Assembly (NCBI RefSeq): GCF_003977665.1
Contig: NZ_RYYV01000017.1
Location: 1 to 64,000, forward strand
DNA length: 64,000 nucleotides
Direction of reading: 5' to 3'
Origin: Dyella choica
Lineage (GTDB): Bacteria > Pseudomonadota > Gammaproteobacteria > Xanthomonadales > Rhodanobacteraceae
The translations under genes were made by a program, and so were the position numbers. A model generated the notes under the pieces. That model did no database searches. It was not told the DNA's origin and was given only the letters and a program-made list of their open reading frames with translations. This document shows, piece by piece, positions 1 to 8,211 of this stretch (within the stretch, counting starts at the first letter, position 1; every line of letters starts with the position of its first letter).

Positions 1-213
1 ACGCGGTTCATCGGCATGGCGGCACCTCCGCTTGAGGGATGCCGCCATGCTCGCCCTACCTCTGCTCACCTACTGAGACTCGACGCTAATCAAGCGTGTA
101 GTAGGGGAGGGCTGGGGTGGGGTGAAGCAATCTCGCGGTGAAGTCAGGCTGTGTGGCAAGCTCGTGCAACCCCACCCGACCCTCCCCTCGAAAGCAGGGG
201 AGGGTCAGTGCCA
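1..213. repeat. Gene-free left edge with palindromic elements
   Basis: No coding region was recognised here. Near positions 15-49 a hairpin pairs ATGGCGGCA with TGCCGCCAT but has no T tract. Around 101-115 and 181-206 lie AGGGGAGGG and CCCTCCCCT arms of a C-rich palindromic repeat family that recurs at 7889-7922, 56617-56653 and 60317-60345. The right arm ends just past the stop codon of the following leftward gene, where a terminator would be expected. Confidence 0.6.
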
Positions 214-1194
214 TCAGTGCAGCTCGCTATATTGCACCGGCAACCATTCATAGCCGGAACCGGCCTTGCGCACGTGGCCTATGGCAGGGAAGTTCAGGTG
301 CGCACCGGCGATGTAGTAACCCTCTTTGGCGGCGTCGGCCAGCACATGGTCACGCACGGATAGCGCCGACTGACTGTCGGTATCGAATTGAATGGTGATG
401 TCGGGCTGCGCGAACTGGATCGCGGGCACATGCAGGACATCGCCCCAGACCAGCATCTTCTGGCCCTTGCTCTGGATCATGTAGCCGGTGTGGCCGGGCG
501 TATGGCCCGACAAATCGACGGCACGAATGCCCGGAACCAGCTCGGTTTCGCCATGGAAAGGCTTGAAGCGGCCCGCCTGGACGTAAGGGTTCAAGGCGTC
601 CATGGCGATCTTGAAGAAATCCTTCGCTTCCTTCGGCGCCTTGTCCATCTGCGCCGGGCTCAGCCAGAAATCGGCATCGCGCTGGTCGGCGCGAACGATC
701 GCATTGGGAAACACGCGCTTGCCGTGATCCACCAGGCCGCCGACGTGATCGAGGTGCATATGGGTGATGTAGACCTCGTCCACTTGTTCCGGCTTGTAGC
801 CGCTCGCTTTCAAGCGGGCCAGCAGCTTGCCCACGTTCGGGCCGTAGAAGGCGCCGGAACCCGTGTCGATCAACACCAGCTTGCTGCCGGTATTGACCAG
901 GAACGCGTTGAAATTCATTTCATAGGGCGGTTGTATGAAGGACGCCGCCAGGGTCTTGTTCGTCTGCTCCGGTGTTGTGTGGGTAAGCAGATTTTGCACG
1001 GGCAAGGGCGAGGTGCCATCGCTCAGTGCAGTGATCTCGAAATCGCCCAGCATCATCCGGTAATACGCGGGCGCCGAAGTCTTGGCCATGGGAGCGGCGG
1101 CGTGTGCGGATTCGACGGAGGCACCGCCGATCACGGTGCCTAGCAGCAATGCGGTAGTCATTGCCGCGCGTACAAAACGTTGTTTCGTGCTCAT
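214..1194 (-). CDS. Periplasmic MBL-fold hydrolase, methyl-parathion-hydrolase-like
   Basis: A 326-residue secreted metallo-beta-lactamase-fold hydrolase. An N-terminal signal peptide (residues 1 to about 32, ending AHA) is followed by the segment YYRMMLGDFEITALSDG, which I recognise from the methyl parathion hydrolase (MPH/OPHC2) group. The dinuclear metal motif HMHLDH lies at residues 145-150, and a later SGHTPGH segment gives another metal-ligand histidine. I start at the Met before STKQRF because it begins a clean signal peptide; the frame stays open upstream to 1308. The true substrate is unknown: MPH relatives act on lactones or esters as well as organophosphates. It lies downstream of a LysR gene on the same strand, 123 bp away. 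Confidence 0.9.
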   Translation of the reverse strand: MSTKQRFVRAAMTTALLLGTVIGGASVESAHAAAPMAKTSAPAYYRMMLGDFEITALSDGTSPLPVQNLLTHTTPEQTNKTLAASFIQPPYEMNFNAFLVNTGSKLVLIDTGSGAFYGPNVGKLLARLKASGYKPEQVDEVYITHMHLDHVGGLVDHGKRVFPNAIVRADQRDADFWLSPAQMDKAPKEAKDFFKIAMDALNPYVQAGRFKPFHGETELVPGIRAVDLSGHTPGHTGYMIQSKGQKMLVWGDVLHVPAIQFAQPDITIQFDTDSQSALSVRDHVLADAAKEGYYIAGAHLNFPAIGHVRKAGSGYEWLPVQYSELH

Positions 1195-1317
1195 GCTGTT
1201 GTCCTGATTATCGTGGGGTGGCCGGTTGGGACAGATCGACAAAAAAGCTTCATGCCCGACAGCGGCGCGAATCGTGGTGAATGGTGCAAGGTCTGTCAAG
1301 AAAGCCAAGGCTAGCTT

Positions 1318-2205
1318 TCAAACGCCCGAAGACCGGCGCGCCGTGTCCAACAGCCATTGCCGGAACAAAGCGGCAGATGGCGAATCCGGCCGTCGCGACG
1401 ACGACACCAGGTAATAGGCACCCGGTGCCGGTGCCGATAGCTTGCCGATACGGATCAAGGAGCCTGCTGCGATCGCGTCTGCCGCCAAAGCGCTGCGTGC
1501 CAGTGCAACACCTTGCCCTGCCTCGGCGGCCTGCATCAGCAGGGCCGAATCGCTGAAGCTCGGGCCGTAGGTCATGCGGTCCGGTCGGTGTCCGACTTGC
1601 GCGAACCAATCTTCCCAGCTCCGGAAGTCGTCGCGCAGCAGCAGGCAGGATTTGAGGTCAGACAGACCGCGAATTTTCTTGTCTGCGGCGTAGGTTCGCG
1701 AAGCCACTGGAAACAAGGCTTCGTCAAACAGTTTTTCGCTGTGCAGGCCCGCCCAGCGTCCCTTGCCGTAGCGCAGTCCGAAATCGCACTCGTCCTCATC
1801 GAGGTCCTGCAGCGCCGGTGTGGCGTGCAGCTTCAATTCGATGTGCGGATGCGTCGCCATGAAAGCGCCCAGACGAGGCATCAGCCAGCGGCTTGCCAGC
1901 GATGGCGGCGCGGTAATCGACAGTCGGCTGCCGTCGCGCGCTCGCAATGATTCACCTACCTCCGCCAACTGCTCCAGCACGTTGCCGACTACCTCCAGCA
2001 GCTTGCTGCCTGCCGTGGTCAAGGCCACGTCACGCCGGTTTCGCTGGAACAATTTGGTGGCGTAGAACGATTCCAGCGCCTTGATTTGATGGCTGACGGC
2101 GCTGGCGGTGAGGTGCAGCTCTTCGGCCGCACGCGCGAAATTCCGCGCACGCGCCAATGCCTCGAAAGTACGCAAGGTGTGCATTGGGGGCAGTGGCTTT
2201 CGCAT
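1318..2205 (-). CDS. LysR-family regulator, GcvA-like subgroup
   Basis: A 295-residue LysR-type transcription factor. The N-terminal winged helix-turn-helix (about residues 5-65, with the core NFARAAEELHLTASAVSHQI) is followed by a periplasmic-binding-like effector domain. The wording of the HTH and the RYGKGRWAGL segment resemble the GcvA/AmpR-type subgroup rather than CbbR types. It is divergent from the alpha/beta hydrolase at 2323 across a 117-bp intergenic region, the classic LysR arrangement, and lies upstream of the MPH-like gene on the same strand. It is therefore likely to control one or both hydrolases; the inducer is unknown. Confidence 0.93.
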   Translation of the reverse strand: MRKPLPPMHTLRTFEALARARNFARAAEELHLTASAVSHQIKALESFYATKLFQRNRRDVALTTAGSKLLEVVGNVLEQLAEVGESLRARDGSRLSITAPPSLASRWLMPRLGAFMATHPHIELKLHATPALQDLDEDECDFGLRYGKGRWAGLHSEKLFDEALFPVASRTYAADKKIRGLSDLKSCLLLRDDFRSWEDWFAQVGHRPDRMTYGPSFSDSALLMQAAEAGQGVALARSALAADAIAAGSLIRIGKLSAPAPGAYYLVSSSRRPDSPSAALFRQWLLDTARRSSGV

Positions 2206-2322
2206 CGGATGGCTTCCACAGGATGAATCTGCTTCATCGCACGATGAAAACGGATCGCTTCAGGCGGCGATGGCTGCGCCGAATAATAGCGCGCACCGCA
2301 AACGCACCCCTAAGGATCGCGC

Positions 2323-3270
2323 ATGATCTATCGATGGCTGCTGTGCCTGGCCCTGGCCGTTGCTTTCTTCAGCCCGGCAACCCGGGCTGCCTCGCTGCAT
2401 GAAGGCTGGCAGGAGGTGGATGGCTTGCATCTTTTCTATCGTGAAGGCGGCAACCCCAAGGCGCCGACGATCGTCTTCCTGCACGGCAATCCGCTTTCTT
2501 CCATCATGTATGCGAGGGTGATGGAGGAACTGGCTGCCAGCCAGCCGGTGCATGTGATTGCCATGGACTATCCGTCCTTCGGCTATTCCGATGCACCGGA
2601 TCACACGTCCTACCGCTATACCTTCGATCATCTGGCCGAGACGGTCAGCCATTTCCTCAAGCTGCGCGGCATCGAGCGATACGCTTTGTACATGCAGGAC
2701 TATGGCGCGCCGGTCGGGTTTCGGCTGATCAGCGCCAACCCGCGCGCCATCACTGCCATCATGGTTCAAAACGGCGTAATCCACCTGGATGGCTTTCCCA
2801 CCGCGCAGGACCCTGATGGGGAGTTGCGGCGCCATTGGCTGCAGCGCAACCCTGCCGTCGATGCGCGCCGCACTGCCTATATCCATGCCCTGAGTTTTCC
2901 TCAGGCCGAGCACTGGTCCGATGAAGACCATGCCGGCGCCGATGCCACCGTGCAGATGATCGCCGCCTTCCAGCGTCCCGGCGTGATCGAAGCGCGCAAC
3001 GACCTGTGGTTCGACTACGGCAGCAACGTCGCACGCTATCCGGCCTGGCAAGCCAGATTGCGCAGCTTGCACGTTCCGGTCCTGGTGCTGTGGGGCAAGC
3101 AGGACATGTTCTTTACGACGCCAGGGGCCGAGGCCTATCGGCGCGACGCCCCCCAGGCGGAAGTTCACATTCTTGACAGCACCCACTTTGCCACGCTGGA
3201 TGCTCCGGACCAGGTGGCGGCGCTGCTGGGCGATTTTTTTCGCCGGCATCATGACGAGCTGCGCAGATGA
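2323..3270 (+). CDS. Exported alpha/beta hydrolase, dehalogenase-like active site
   Basis: A 315-residue alpha/beta-hydrolase with a signal peptide (residues 1 to about 23, ending TRAA). The oxyanion-hole motif HGNP is at 54-57. The nucleophile elbow reads MQDYGAP, so the nucleophile would be Asp126, as in haloalkane dehalogenases and epoxide hydrolases, rather than Ser. The catalytic His is probably His288 in STHFATLD. The family is widespread in proteobacteria and usually annotated only as alpha/beta hydrolase or haloalkane-dehalogenase-like; substrates are mostly untested. It is divergent from the LysR gene. A periplasmic location follows from the signal peptide, which is unusual because most dehalogenases are cytoplasmic. 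Confidence 0.88.
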   Translation: MIYRWLLCLALAVAFFSPATRAASLHEGWQEVDGLHLFYREGGNPKAPTIVFLHGNPLSSIMYARVMEELAASQPVHVIAMDYPSFGYSDAPDHTSYRYTFDHLAETVSHFLKLRGIERYALYMQDYGAPVGFRLISANPRAITAIMVQNGVIHLDGFPTAQDPDGELRRHWLQRNPAVDARRTAYIHALSFPQAEHWSDEDHAGADATVQMIAAFQRPGVIEARNDLWFDYGSNVARYPAWQARLRSLHVPVLVLWGKQDMFFTTPGAEAYRRDAPQAEVHILDSTHFATLDAPDQVAALLGDFFRRHHDELRR

Positions 3271-3309
3271 TGGAAGCGCCTGGGTACTTCGCACGGCCGA
3301 ATCTTGCCT

Positions 3310-3484
3310 CGCGGTCATTCCGGCGAAGGCCGGAATCCAGTTTCAATACGTAGTGCGAAGCGCTCGATATAAAGATGATGATGTGTCCTTCGGACGAGTA
3401 TTTAGACTGGATTCCTCGCTCCTCAAAGCCAGGTACATCCATGTATCTTCCCCGCGTACCGGCCTGCGCCGGAATGACGGTGAG
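3310..3484. repeat. REP family B, interrupted inverted pair
   Basis: The left unit begins GGTCATTCCGGCGAAGGCC and continues GGAATCCAG, itself a hairpin. The right unit begins CTGGATTCC at 3408 and ends CGCCGGAATGACGG at 3484, the reverse complement of the left but interrupted by about 40 bp. Related units occur at 38421-38513 and 62029-62132. The 314 bp between the hydrolase stop and dapB holds nothing else I recognise. Confidence 0.75.
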
Positions 3485-3584
3485 GTAAGTAGAGGCTCCT
3501 CGCAAGCTCAAGTTTCTTTGGCGGGGTTGGGCAAGGTGGCAAATCTTGCGAAGATGTGGGGCAACAAGCGCCAGGACACCCCGC

Positions 3585-4388
3585 ATGACCCAAGCCCTCC
3601 GCCTAGCCATCAACGGTGCCTCCGGCCGCATGGGCCGTGCCCTGCTCACGCTGGTGCGCGAGGACCGGCGCTTCGAACTGGCTGGCGCCCTGGTGTCCGC
3701 AGGCTCCGTGCACCACAACACGCCGGTCTTTCCCGAATTGCCCGTTTCGCTGCGCTATACGCACGACTGGAGCGCAATGACGGCAGATGTCGTGATCGAT
3801 TTCAGCGGCCCGGATGGCCTTGTCGAAGCACTGGGCTACTGCACGGCGCAGCGTGCCGCCCTGGTCACCGGAACGACCGGCATCGACGCATCGCTGCAAG
3901 CCAGGCTCGATCAAGCGGCGCAGCACATTCCGCTACTGCACGCCGCCAATTTCAGCCTGGGGGTTGCGGTACTGAAGCGCTTGTTGCGTGATGCGGCCGT
4001 GGCGCTGCCCGACTGGGACCTGGAAATCGTCGAGGCCCATCACGGCCGCAAGGAAGACGCGCCTTCAGGCACCGCGCTCGCGTTGGGAGACGCGGCTGCC
4101 CAAGCGCGTGGCACGAACCTGGAGAAAGATGCTGTGTACGCGCGCGAAGGCCGTCCCGGTGCACGCCGTAGCGGTAGCATCGGTTTTGCCGTCGTGCGCG
4201 GTGGCGATGTGGTGGGTGAGCACACGGCGTTGTTGCTCGGGCAGGGCGAGCGCATCGAGCTGGGCCATCGTGCCACCGACCGCTCGATCTTTGCGCGCGG
4301 TGCATTGGAAGCAGCAGCGTGGCTGGCCGGTCGAACGCCCGGCAGCTATGCCATCGACGACATGTTGCAGGCTCGGCTTTCGCGTTGA
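3585..4388 (+). CDS. dapB: 4-hydroxy-tetrahydrodipicolinate reductase DapB
   Basis: Reduces 4-hydroxy-tetrahydrodipicolinate to tetrahydrodipicolinate with NAD(P)H in the diaminopimelate/lysine pathway; cytoplasmic. The 267-residue protein has the family's usual length. GASGRMG at 11-17 is the dinucleotide-binding loop. EAHHGRKEDAPSGTA at 150-164 holds the catalytic His152-His153 pair, Lys156 and the substrate-binding DAPSGT. I chose the ATG before TQALRLAING because the Rossmann strand must start there; the open frame extends back to 3546. It stands apart from other lysine genes here. Confidence 0.97.
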   Translation: MTQALRLAINGASGRMGRALLTLVREDRRFELAGALVSAGSVHHNTPVFPELPVSLRYTHDWSAMTADVVIDFSGPDGLVEALGYCTAQRAALVTGTTGIDASLQARLDQAAQHIPLLHAANFSLGVAVLKRLLRDAAVALPDWDLEIVEAHHGRKEDAPSGTALALGDAAAQARGTNLEKDAVYAREGRPGARRSGSIGFAVVRGGDVVGEHTALLLGQGERIELGHRATDRSIFARGALEAAAWLAGRTPGSYAIDDMLQARLSR

Positions 4389-4511
4389 GCACGCGCAATC
4401 GATTCTTTCATATGATTTAAAGAATTCTGTCGCAAATATTTGCCATGGTTGCGCCCCCCTTCACATAAATTTGCGATCCGGCGTCCACCGCCGGACGGAG
4501 CAGGCGCAACA

Positions 4512-6779
4512 ATGATGCAGAAGACCTTGCTGGCGGCCGCCATGGCCCTGGCCTATTGCCCCATGTCGTCGTTGGCCAATGACACGGATGCTGCCGCGTC
4601 AACGCCGGAGAAATCCAAGAGCCTGGAAACCGTATCGGTGATCGGCCAGGGCGAAACCCGCCAGGTGCAACGTGTGACCAGCAAGGACGTTGCCGTGCTG
4701 CCGCCCGGCACCAGCATCCAGAAAGTGCTCAACCGCATGCCTGGCGTGAACGTGCAATCGAACGATGCGTTCGGCGCCAATGAGGAATCGGAAACGATCA
4801 GCCTGCGCGGTTTCAATGGCCAGCGCCTGGGCTATACGCTGGATGGCGTGCCGTTGGGCGACAACGCCTACGGCAACTACAACGGCCTCAACATCAGCCG
4901 TGCGCTGATCGCCGAGAATTTCGGCGGAGCCGAACTGGCCGAAGGCATCGGCAGCCTGGGCACTGCTTCCACCAGCAACCTCGGCGGCGCCATCCAGTAT
5001 TACTCCGACGATCCCGCCACCACGTTCGGCGGCCGCATCGCGCAAACCGTCGGTACCGACCAGAATCGCCGCACCTATGTGCGGGTGGACACGGGCGATT
5101 ACCACGGGTTTTCGATGTATGTGTCGGGTATTCGCGCCACCGCCGACATGTGGGCGAGGCCGAATCTGCCAACGTCCACCAAGCAGTACAACCTGAAGGC
5201 GGTGTACGAGTTCAGCGGCGGACGCATCACCGGCTTCGCCGATACCTCGCGCACTTCGCAGGCCGACTACGCCTATCTGTCCAAAAGCGGCATGGCGCGC
5301 GGTCTGGGCTGGGACTGGAACCTGTATGCGCCCGACTGGCAGCGTGCGTTGAATGCTGCGCGCGGCATTTTCACCGGCGGCGTCAACAACATCAACGATG
5401 CGTACTACCAAAGCCGCGCCCTGCGCAATGACAATCTTTATTACCTGGCCGGCGATTTCAATCCTGCGGATACGGTGACGCTGCACGCGCAGGTCTACCA
5501 CCATGAGGACGAGGGGCAGGGCCACTGGTGGGCGCCGCAGCAGGTGTCGTATCCGGGCACGCCGGCGGCGATCCCGATTTCCATTCGCAGCACCAACTAC
5601 AAGATCAATCGCACCGGCGCGGTTGCTTCGGTGGCGTGGGATCTGCAGGGCCATCATCTGGAAGCCGGCCTGTGGTACGAAAAGAACTACCACGATGTGC
5701 AACGCAACTTTTACTGGATCACCGGCCCGATCAACGACGATCGCTTTCTTACCGATCCCAATCGCCTGTTGTTCAACCAGCGCTACGTGATCACCACCAA
5801 GCAGGCTTACCTGCAGGACAGCTTCAAGCTGCTCGACGACAAGCTCAGCGTGGATGTGGGCGTGAAGAGTCCGCACACCCTCATGACCGCCCAGGAAGCG
5901 CCGGGCATCAAGGTGGAGGCGCCAGTGGCAAATGGCCGCCTCAGCGCCAGCAAGGCGTTGTTGCCGCAGGTGGGGCTGGGCTATCAGCTGGGTGGCGGCC
6001 AGGAGCTGTTCGCCTCCTACGCCGAGAACATCGCGGCCTACCAGGGCGGTGGCGCAAGCGGACCGCTGCTGGTGACGCAGGCTTCGTACAACGCCACGCT
6101 GGGTAATCTGAAGCCGGAGCAGTCGCGCACCCTGGAAGGCGGCTATCGCATTTCGCAGCGCGAGTTCGACGCTTCCGCGGCCGTCTACCATGTGAAGTTC
6201 GACAACCGCCTGCTGTCGCTCAATCCTTGTCCCAGCATCCAGCAGGGCACCACGCCGGCCTGCACCACCCGCTTCTACAACGTGGGCTCGGTGACCAGCA
6301 AGGGGGCGGAATTCACCTTCATCTGGCGTCCGGTCGCGCATCTGGAGTGGTACAACTCGGCATCGTTCAACCGCTCCACCTACGACAATAACTACGTGCA
6401 GAATGGAGTGGTAGTACCGACCCGCGGCCGTACCACGGTGGACACGCCCAACCGGATGTTCGCCAGCGAAATCAGCTGGGTCTATGGCCGCTGGAACGTG
6501 AGCCTGCGCGGCAAGTACACCGAGTCGCGTTTCTACACCTACACCAATGACCAGGGTTTCGGCGGCTACACCGCGTTCGACTTGGGCGCGGGCTACGACT
6601 TCGGTCCGGTCGGTTTTGCGCGTGACGTGCGTTTGTCACTCAACATCACCAACCTCACCGACAAGCGCTATGCTTCCAACCTTACCGCGTTCACCAACAA
6701 TGATCCGCAGGGCACGGTGCTGGCCTTCCACGCCAGCGCACCGCGCCAAAGCTTTCTGACGCTGGACCTGAAATTGTGA
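4512..6779 (+). CDS. TonB-dependent outer-membrane receptor
   Basis: A 755-residue outer-membrane receptor: signal peptide (MMQKTLLAAAMALAY..., about 23 residues), a TonB-box-like stretch ETVSVIG near residue 38, a plug domain (NRMPGVNVQSND ... ETISLRGFNGQRLGYTLDGVPLG) and a C-terminal beta barrel with many aromatic girdle residues, ending LTLDLKL. The start is the first of two adjacent ATG codons after a purine-rich GGACGGAG. The next gene, a periplasmic glycerophosphodiesterase, begins at or within 12 bp of this stop codon. The pair probably imports a phosphodiester or other phosphorus compound; this substrate assignment is inference from context only. Confidence 0.93.
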   Translation: MMQKTLLAAAMALAYCPMSSLANDTDAAASTPEKSKSLETVSVIGQGETRQVQRVTSKDVAVLPPGTSIQKVLNRMPGVNVQSNDAFGANEESETISLRGFNGQRLGYTLDGVPLGDNAYGNYNGLNISRALIAENFGGAELAEGIGSLGTASTSNLGGAIQYYSDDPATTFGGRIAQTVGTDQNRRTYVRVDTGDYHGFSMYVSGIRATADMWARPNLPTSTKQYNLKAVYEFSGGRITGFADTSRTSQADYAYLSKSGMARGLGWDWNLYAPDWQRALNAARGIFTGGVNNINDAYYQSRALRNDNLYYLAGDFNPADTVTLHAQVYHHEDEGQGHWWAPQQVSYPGTPAAIPISIRSTNYKINRTGAVASVAWDLQGHHLEAGLWYEKNYHDVQRNFYWITGPINDDRFLTDPNRLLFNQRYVITTKQAYLQDSFKLLDDKLSVDVGVKSPHTLMTAQEAPGIKVEAPVANGRLSASKALLPQVGLGYQLGGGQELFASYAENIAAYQGGGASGPLLVTQASYNATLGNLKPEQSRTLEGGYRISQREFDASAAVYHVKFDNRLLSLNPCPSIQQGTTPACTTRFYNVGSVTSKGAEFTFIWRPVAHLEWYNSASFNRSTYDNNYVQNGVVVPTRGRTTVDTPNRMFASEISWVYGRWNVSLRGKYTESRFYTYTNDQGFGGYTAFDLGAGYDFGPVGFARDVRLSLNITNLTDKRYASNLTAFTNNDPQGTVLAFHASAPRQSFLTLDLKL

Positions 6780-6790
6780 GGAAGCGGAGC

Positions 6791-7885
6791 ATGAAAACGC
6801 TACTATGGCTGACCTGCTGCCTTGGAGCCGTAGCCATGTCCACCAGCGTGCGTGCCGACGAAAAGCCGATCGCCGCCAAGGTGCTGGTAATCGGCCATCG
6901 GGGCGCCAGCGCGTTGCGGCCCGAGCATACCCTGGCCTCGTATGGCCAGGCCATTGCCGATGGCGCGGACTACGTGGAACCCGACCTGGTGATGACCAAG
7001 GACGGCGTGCCGGTGGCCCGGCACGAGAATGAGATCAGCGGCACTACCGACGTAGCCGGCCATCCGGAGTTCGCCTCGCGCAAAACGACCAAGACGATCG
7101 ACGGGCACCGTGTCACCGGCTGGTTCACCGAAGATTTTACCCTGGCTGAACTGAAGACCCTGCGTGCGCGCGAACGACTGCCGGAGTATCGCAGCACGCA
7201 ATACGACGGCGATTTCCAGGTACCGAGTTTCGATGAGATCATCGACTTCGTCGCAACCGAAGCGGCCACGCGTGGGCGCGTCATCGGCATCATTCCGGAG
7301 ATCAAACACAGCACCTATTTCCAGAAGCTGGACCTGCCGATGGAAGATCGCGTGCTGGCGATCATTGCCGCGCATCACTACACGCAGCGTGCGCCGGTGG
7401 AAATCCAGTCGTTCGAAATCGCCAATCTGCGCTATTTGCGCGGCAAACTGGGCAAGAGCCACCCGAACGTACGCCTGCTGCAGTTGATCGATGATGCGCA
7501 TGAGCAGCCGTACGACGTGACGGCAGCGGGTGGCAAGCTGAGCTATGGCGACATGACCACGCCGGCGGGCTTGCGCGAGATCGCCACCTATGCGGATGCG
7601 ATCGGCCCCAACATCCGCGCGATCATTCCCTTGCAGGCCGACGGCCGCCTGGGCGCGCCCACACCGCTGGTGCATGATGCGCATGCGGCCGGCCTGGAGC
7701 TGCATCCGTATACGTTTCGTCCGGAAAACCACTTCCAGGCGAAGAATTTCTGGCAGGGCAGCGATCCGAAGACCTTCAACGAGGCCGGTTCGATCGCGGA
7801 GATCCGCACCTATCTTGGCGCGGGGATCGACGCCTTCTTTACCGACGACCCGGCCATCGGGCGCAAGGCGGTCGATGGGCGCTAA
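6791..7885 (+). CDS. glpQ: Periplasmic glycerophosphodiester phosphodiesterase
   Basis: Hydrolyses glycerophosphodiesters to glycerol 3-phosphate and an alcohol in the periplasm. The 364-residue protein has a signal peptide (about 1-22, ending SVRA) and the GDPD signature: HRGAS at 36-40 (His36, Arg37 bind phosphate), Glu45 in RPEHTLASY, and EPDLVMTKDGVPVARHE supplying the metal-binding Glu/Asp and second catalytic His. The start is the ATG after AGCGGAGC; a GTG at 6776 overlapping the receptor stop is an alternative. It is coupled to the TonB-dependent receptor, so the two probably form one phosphorus- or carbon-scavenging operon. Confidence 0.92.
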   Translation: MKTLLWLTCCLGAVAMSTSVRADEKPIAAKVLVIGHRGASALRPEHTLASYGQAIADGADYVEPDLVMTKDGVPVARHENEISGTTDVAGHPEFASRKTTKTIDGHRVTGWFTEDFTLAELKTLRARERLPEYRSTQYDGDFQVPSFDEIIDFVATEAATRGRVIGIIPEIKHSTYFQKLDLPMEDRVLAIIAAHHYTQRAPVEIQSFEIANLRYLRGKLGKSHPNVRLLQLIDDAHEQPYDVTAAGGKLSYGDMTTPAGLREIATYADAIGPNIRAIIPLQADGRLGAPTPLVHDAHAAGLELHPYTFRPENHFQAKNFWQGSDPKTFNEAGSIAEIRTYLGAGIDAFFTDDPAIGRKAVDGR

Positions 7886-7888
7886 CTA

Positions 7889-7922
7889 GCTCCCTCCCCT
7901 ACGTGTAGTAGGGGAGGGAGCC
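7889..7922. repeat. C-rich palindrome (family C)
   Basis: GCTCCCTCCCCTACGTG followed by TAGTAGGGGAGGGAGC forms a 14- to 15-bp stem immediately after the glycerophosphodiesterase stop. It probably acts as a transcription or mRNA-end structure. It is the cleanest copy of the family also seen at 56617-56653. Confidence 0.75.
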
Positions 7923-7945
7923 GCTTGTTTTGAGTAGCTCGGATG

Positions 7946-7974
7946 TTGAGGGCTCGCGTTAAAGCCTGTAGCAT
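7946..7974 (+). promoter_or_regulatory. Sigma-70-type promoter for riboswitch transcript
   Basis: TTGAGG (7946-7951) and TAGCAT (7969-7974) are separated by 17 bp, the optimal spacing for a housekeeping sigma factor. Transcription would start near 7981, about ten bases ahead of the first conserved riboswitch block. This is a prediction from spacing and match only. Confidence 0.6.
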
Positions 7975-7990
7975 CCGCGCCACTCACTGT

Positions 7991-8140
7991 CATTGGGGAG
8001 TAGCCATCCTCCTGCGGCGGCCGCCAGGCGCGCATGCATCGAGGAATCCGCGTCAACATACTTGAAGCCTAGGCTTCATGGCGCGGGTGGTTGTCGCAGG
8101 CATTCGGTTTGCGGCAGTCCGGCGAGACCTTTGGCCACGA
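7991..8140 (+). ncRNA. yybP-ykoY manganese riboswitch
   Basis: Three blocks diagnostic of the yybP-ykoY class are in order: GGGGAGTAGCC at 7995-8005, GCGTCAACATACT at about 8050-8062, and GTCCGGCGAGACCTTTGGC at 8117-8135. In characterised members these form the Mn2+-binding junction between two stacked helical legs. The closing P1 helix is not perfect in primary sequence here. Downstream, CCGGCCGGGCGAGCG (8151-8165) pairs with CGCTCGCCCGGCCCGG (8189-8204) to give a strong hairpin ending seven bases before the ATG and covering its weak ribosome-binding site. With no T tract, translational control seems more likely than termination. It precedes a cation exchanger, a plausible Mn2+ exporter. Confidence 0.88.
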
Positions 8141-8211
8141 CGCGCTTACCCCGGCCGGGCGAGCGGCGTACGTGCGCCATTGGTTTGCGCTCGCCCGGCC
8201 CGGAATTCACC

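Noticed and set aside
4599-6341. Long open frame (580 codons) antisense to the TonB-dependent receptor
   Set aside because: Shadow frame with Arg/His/Val-rich, domain-free sequence opposite a clear gene.
8151-8204. Intrinsic terminator after the riboswitch
   Set aside because: The hairpin is strong but is followed by GAATTC rather than a T tract, so translational masking fits better.
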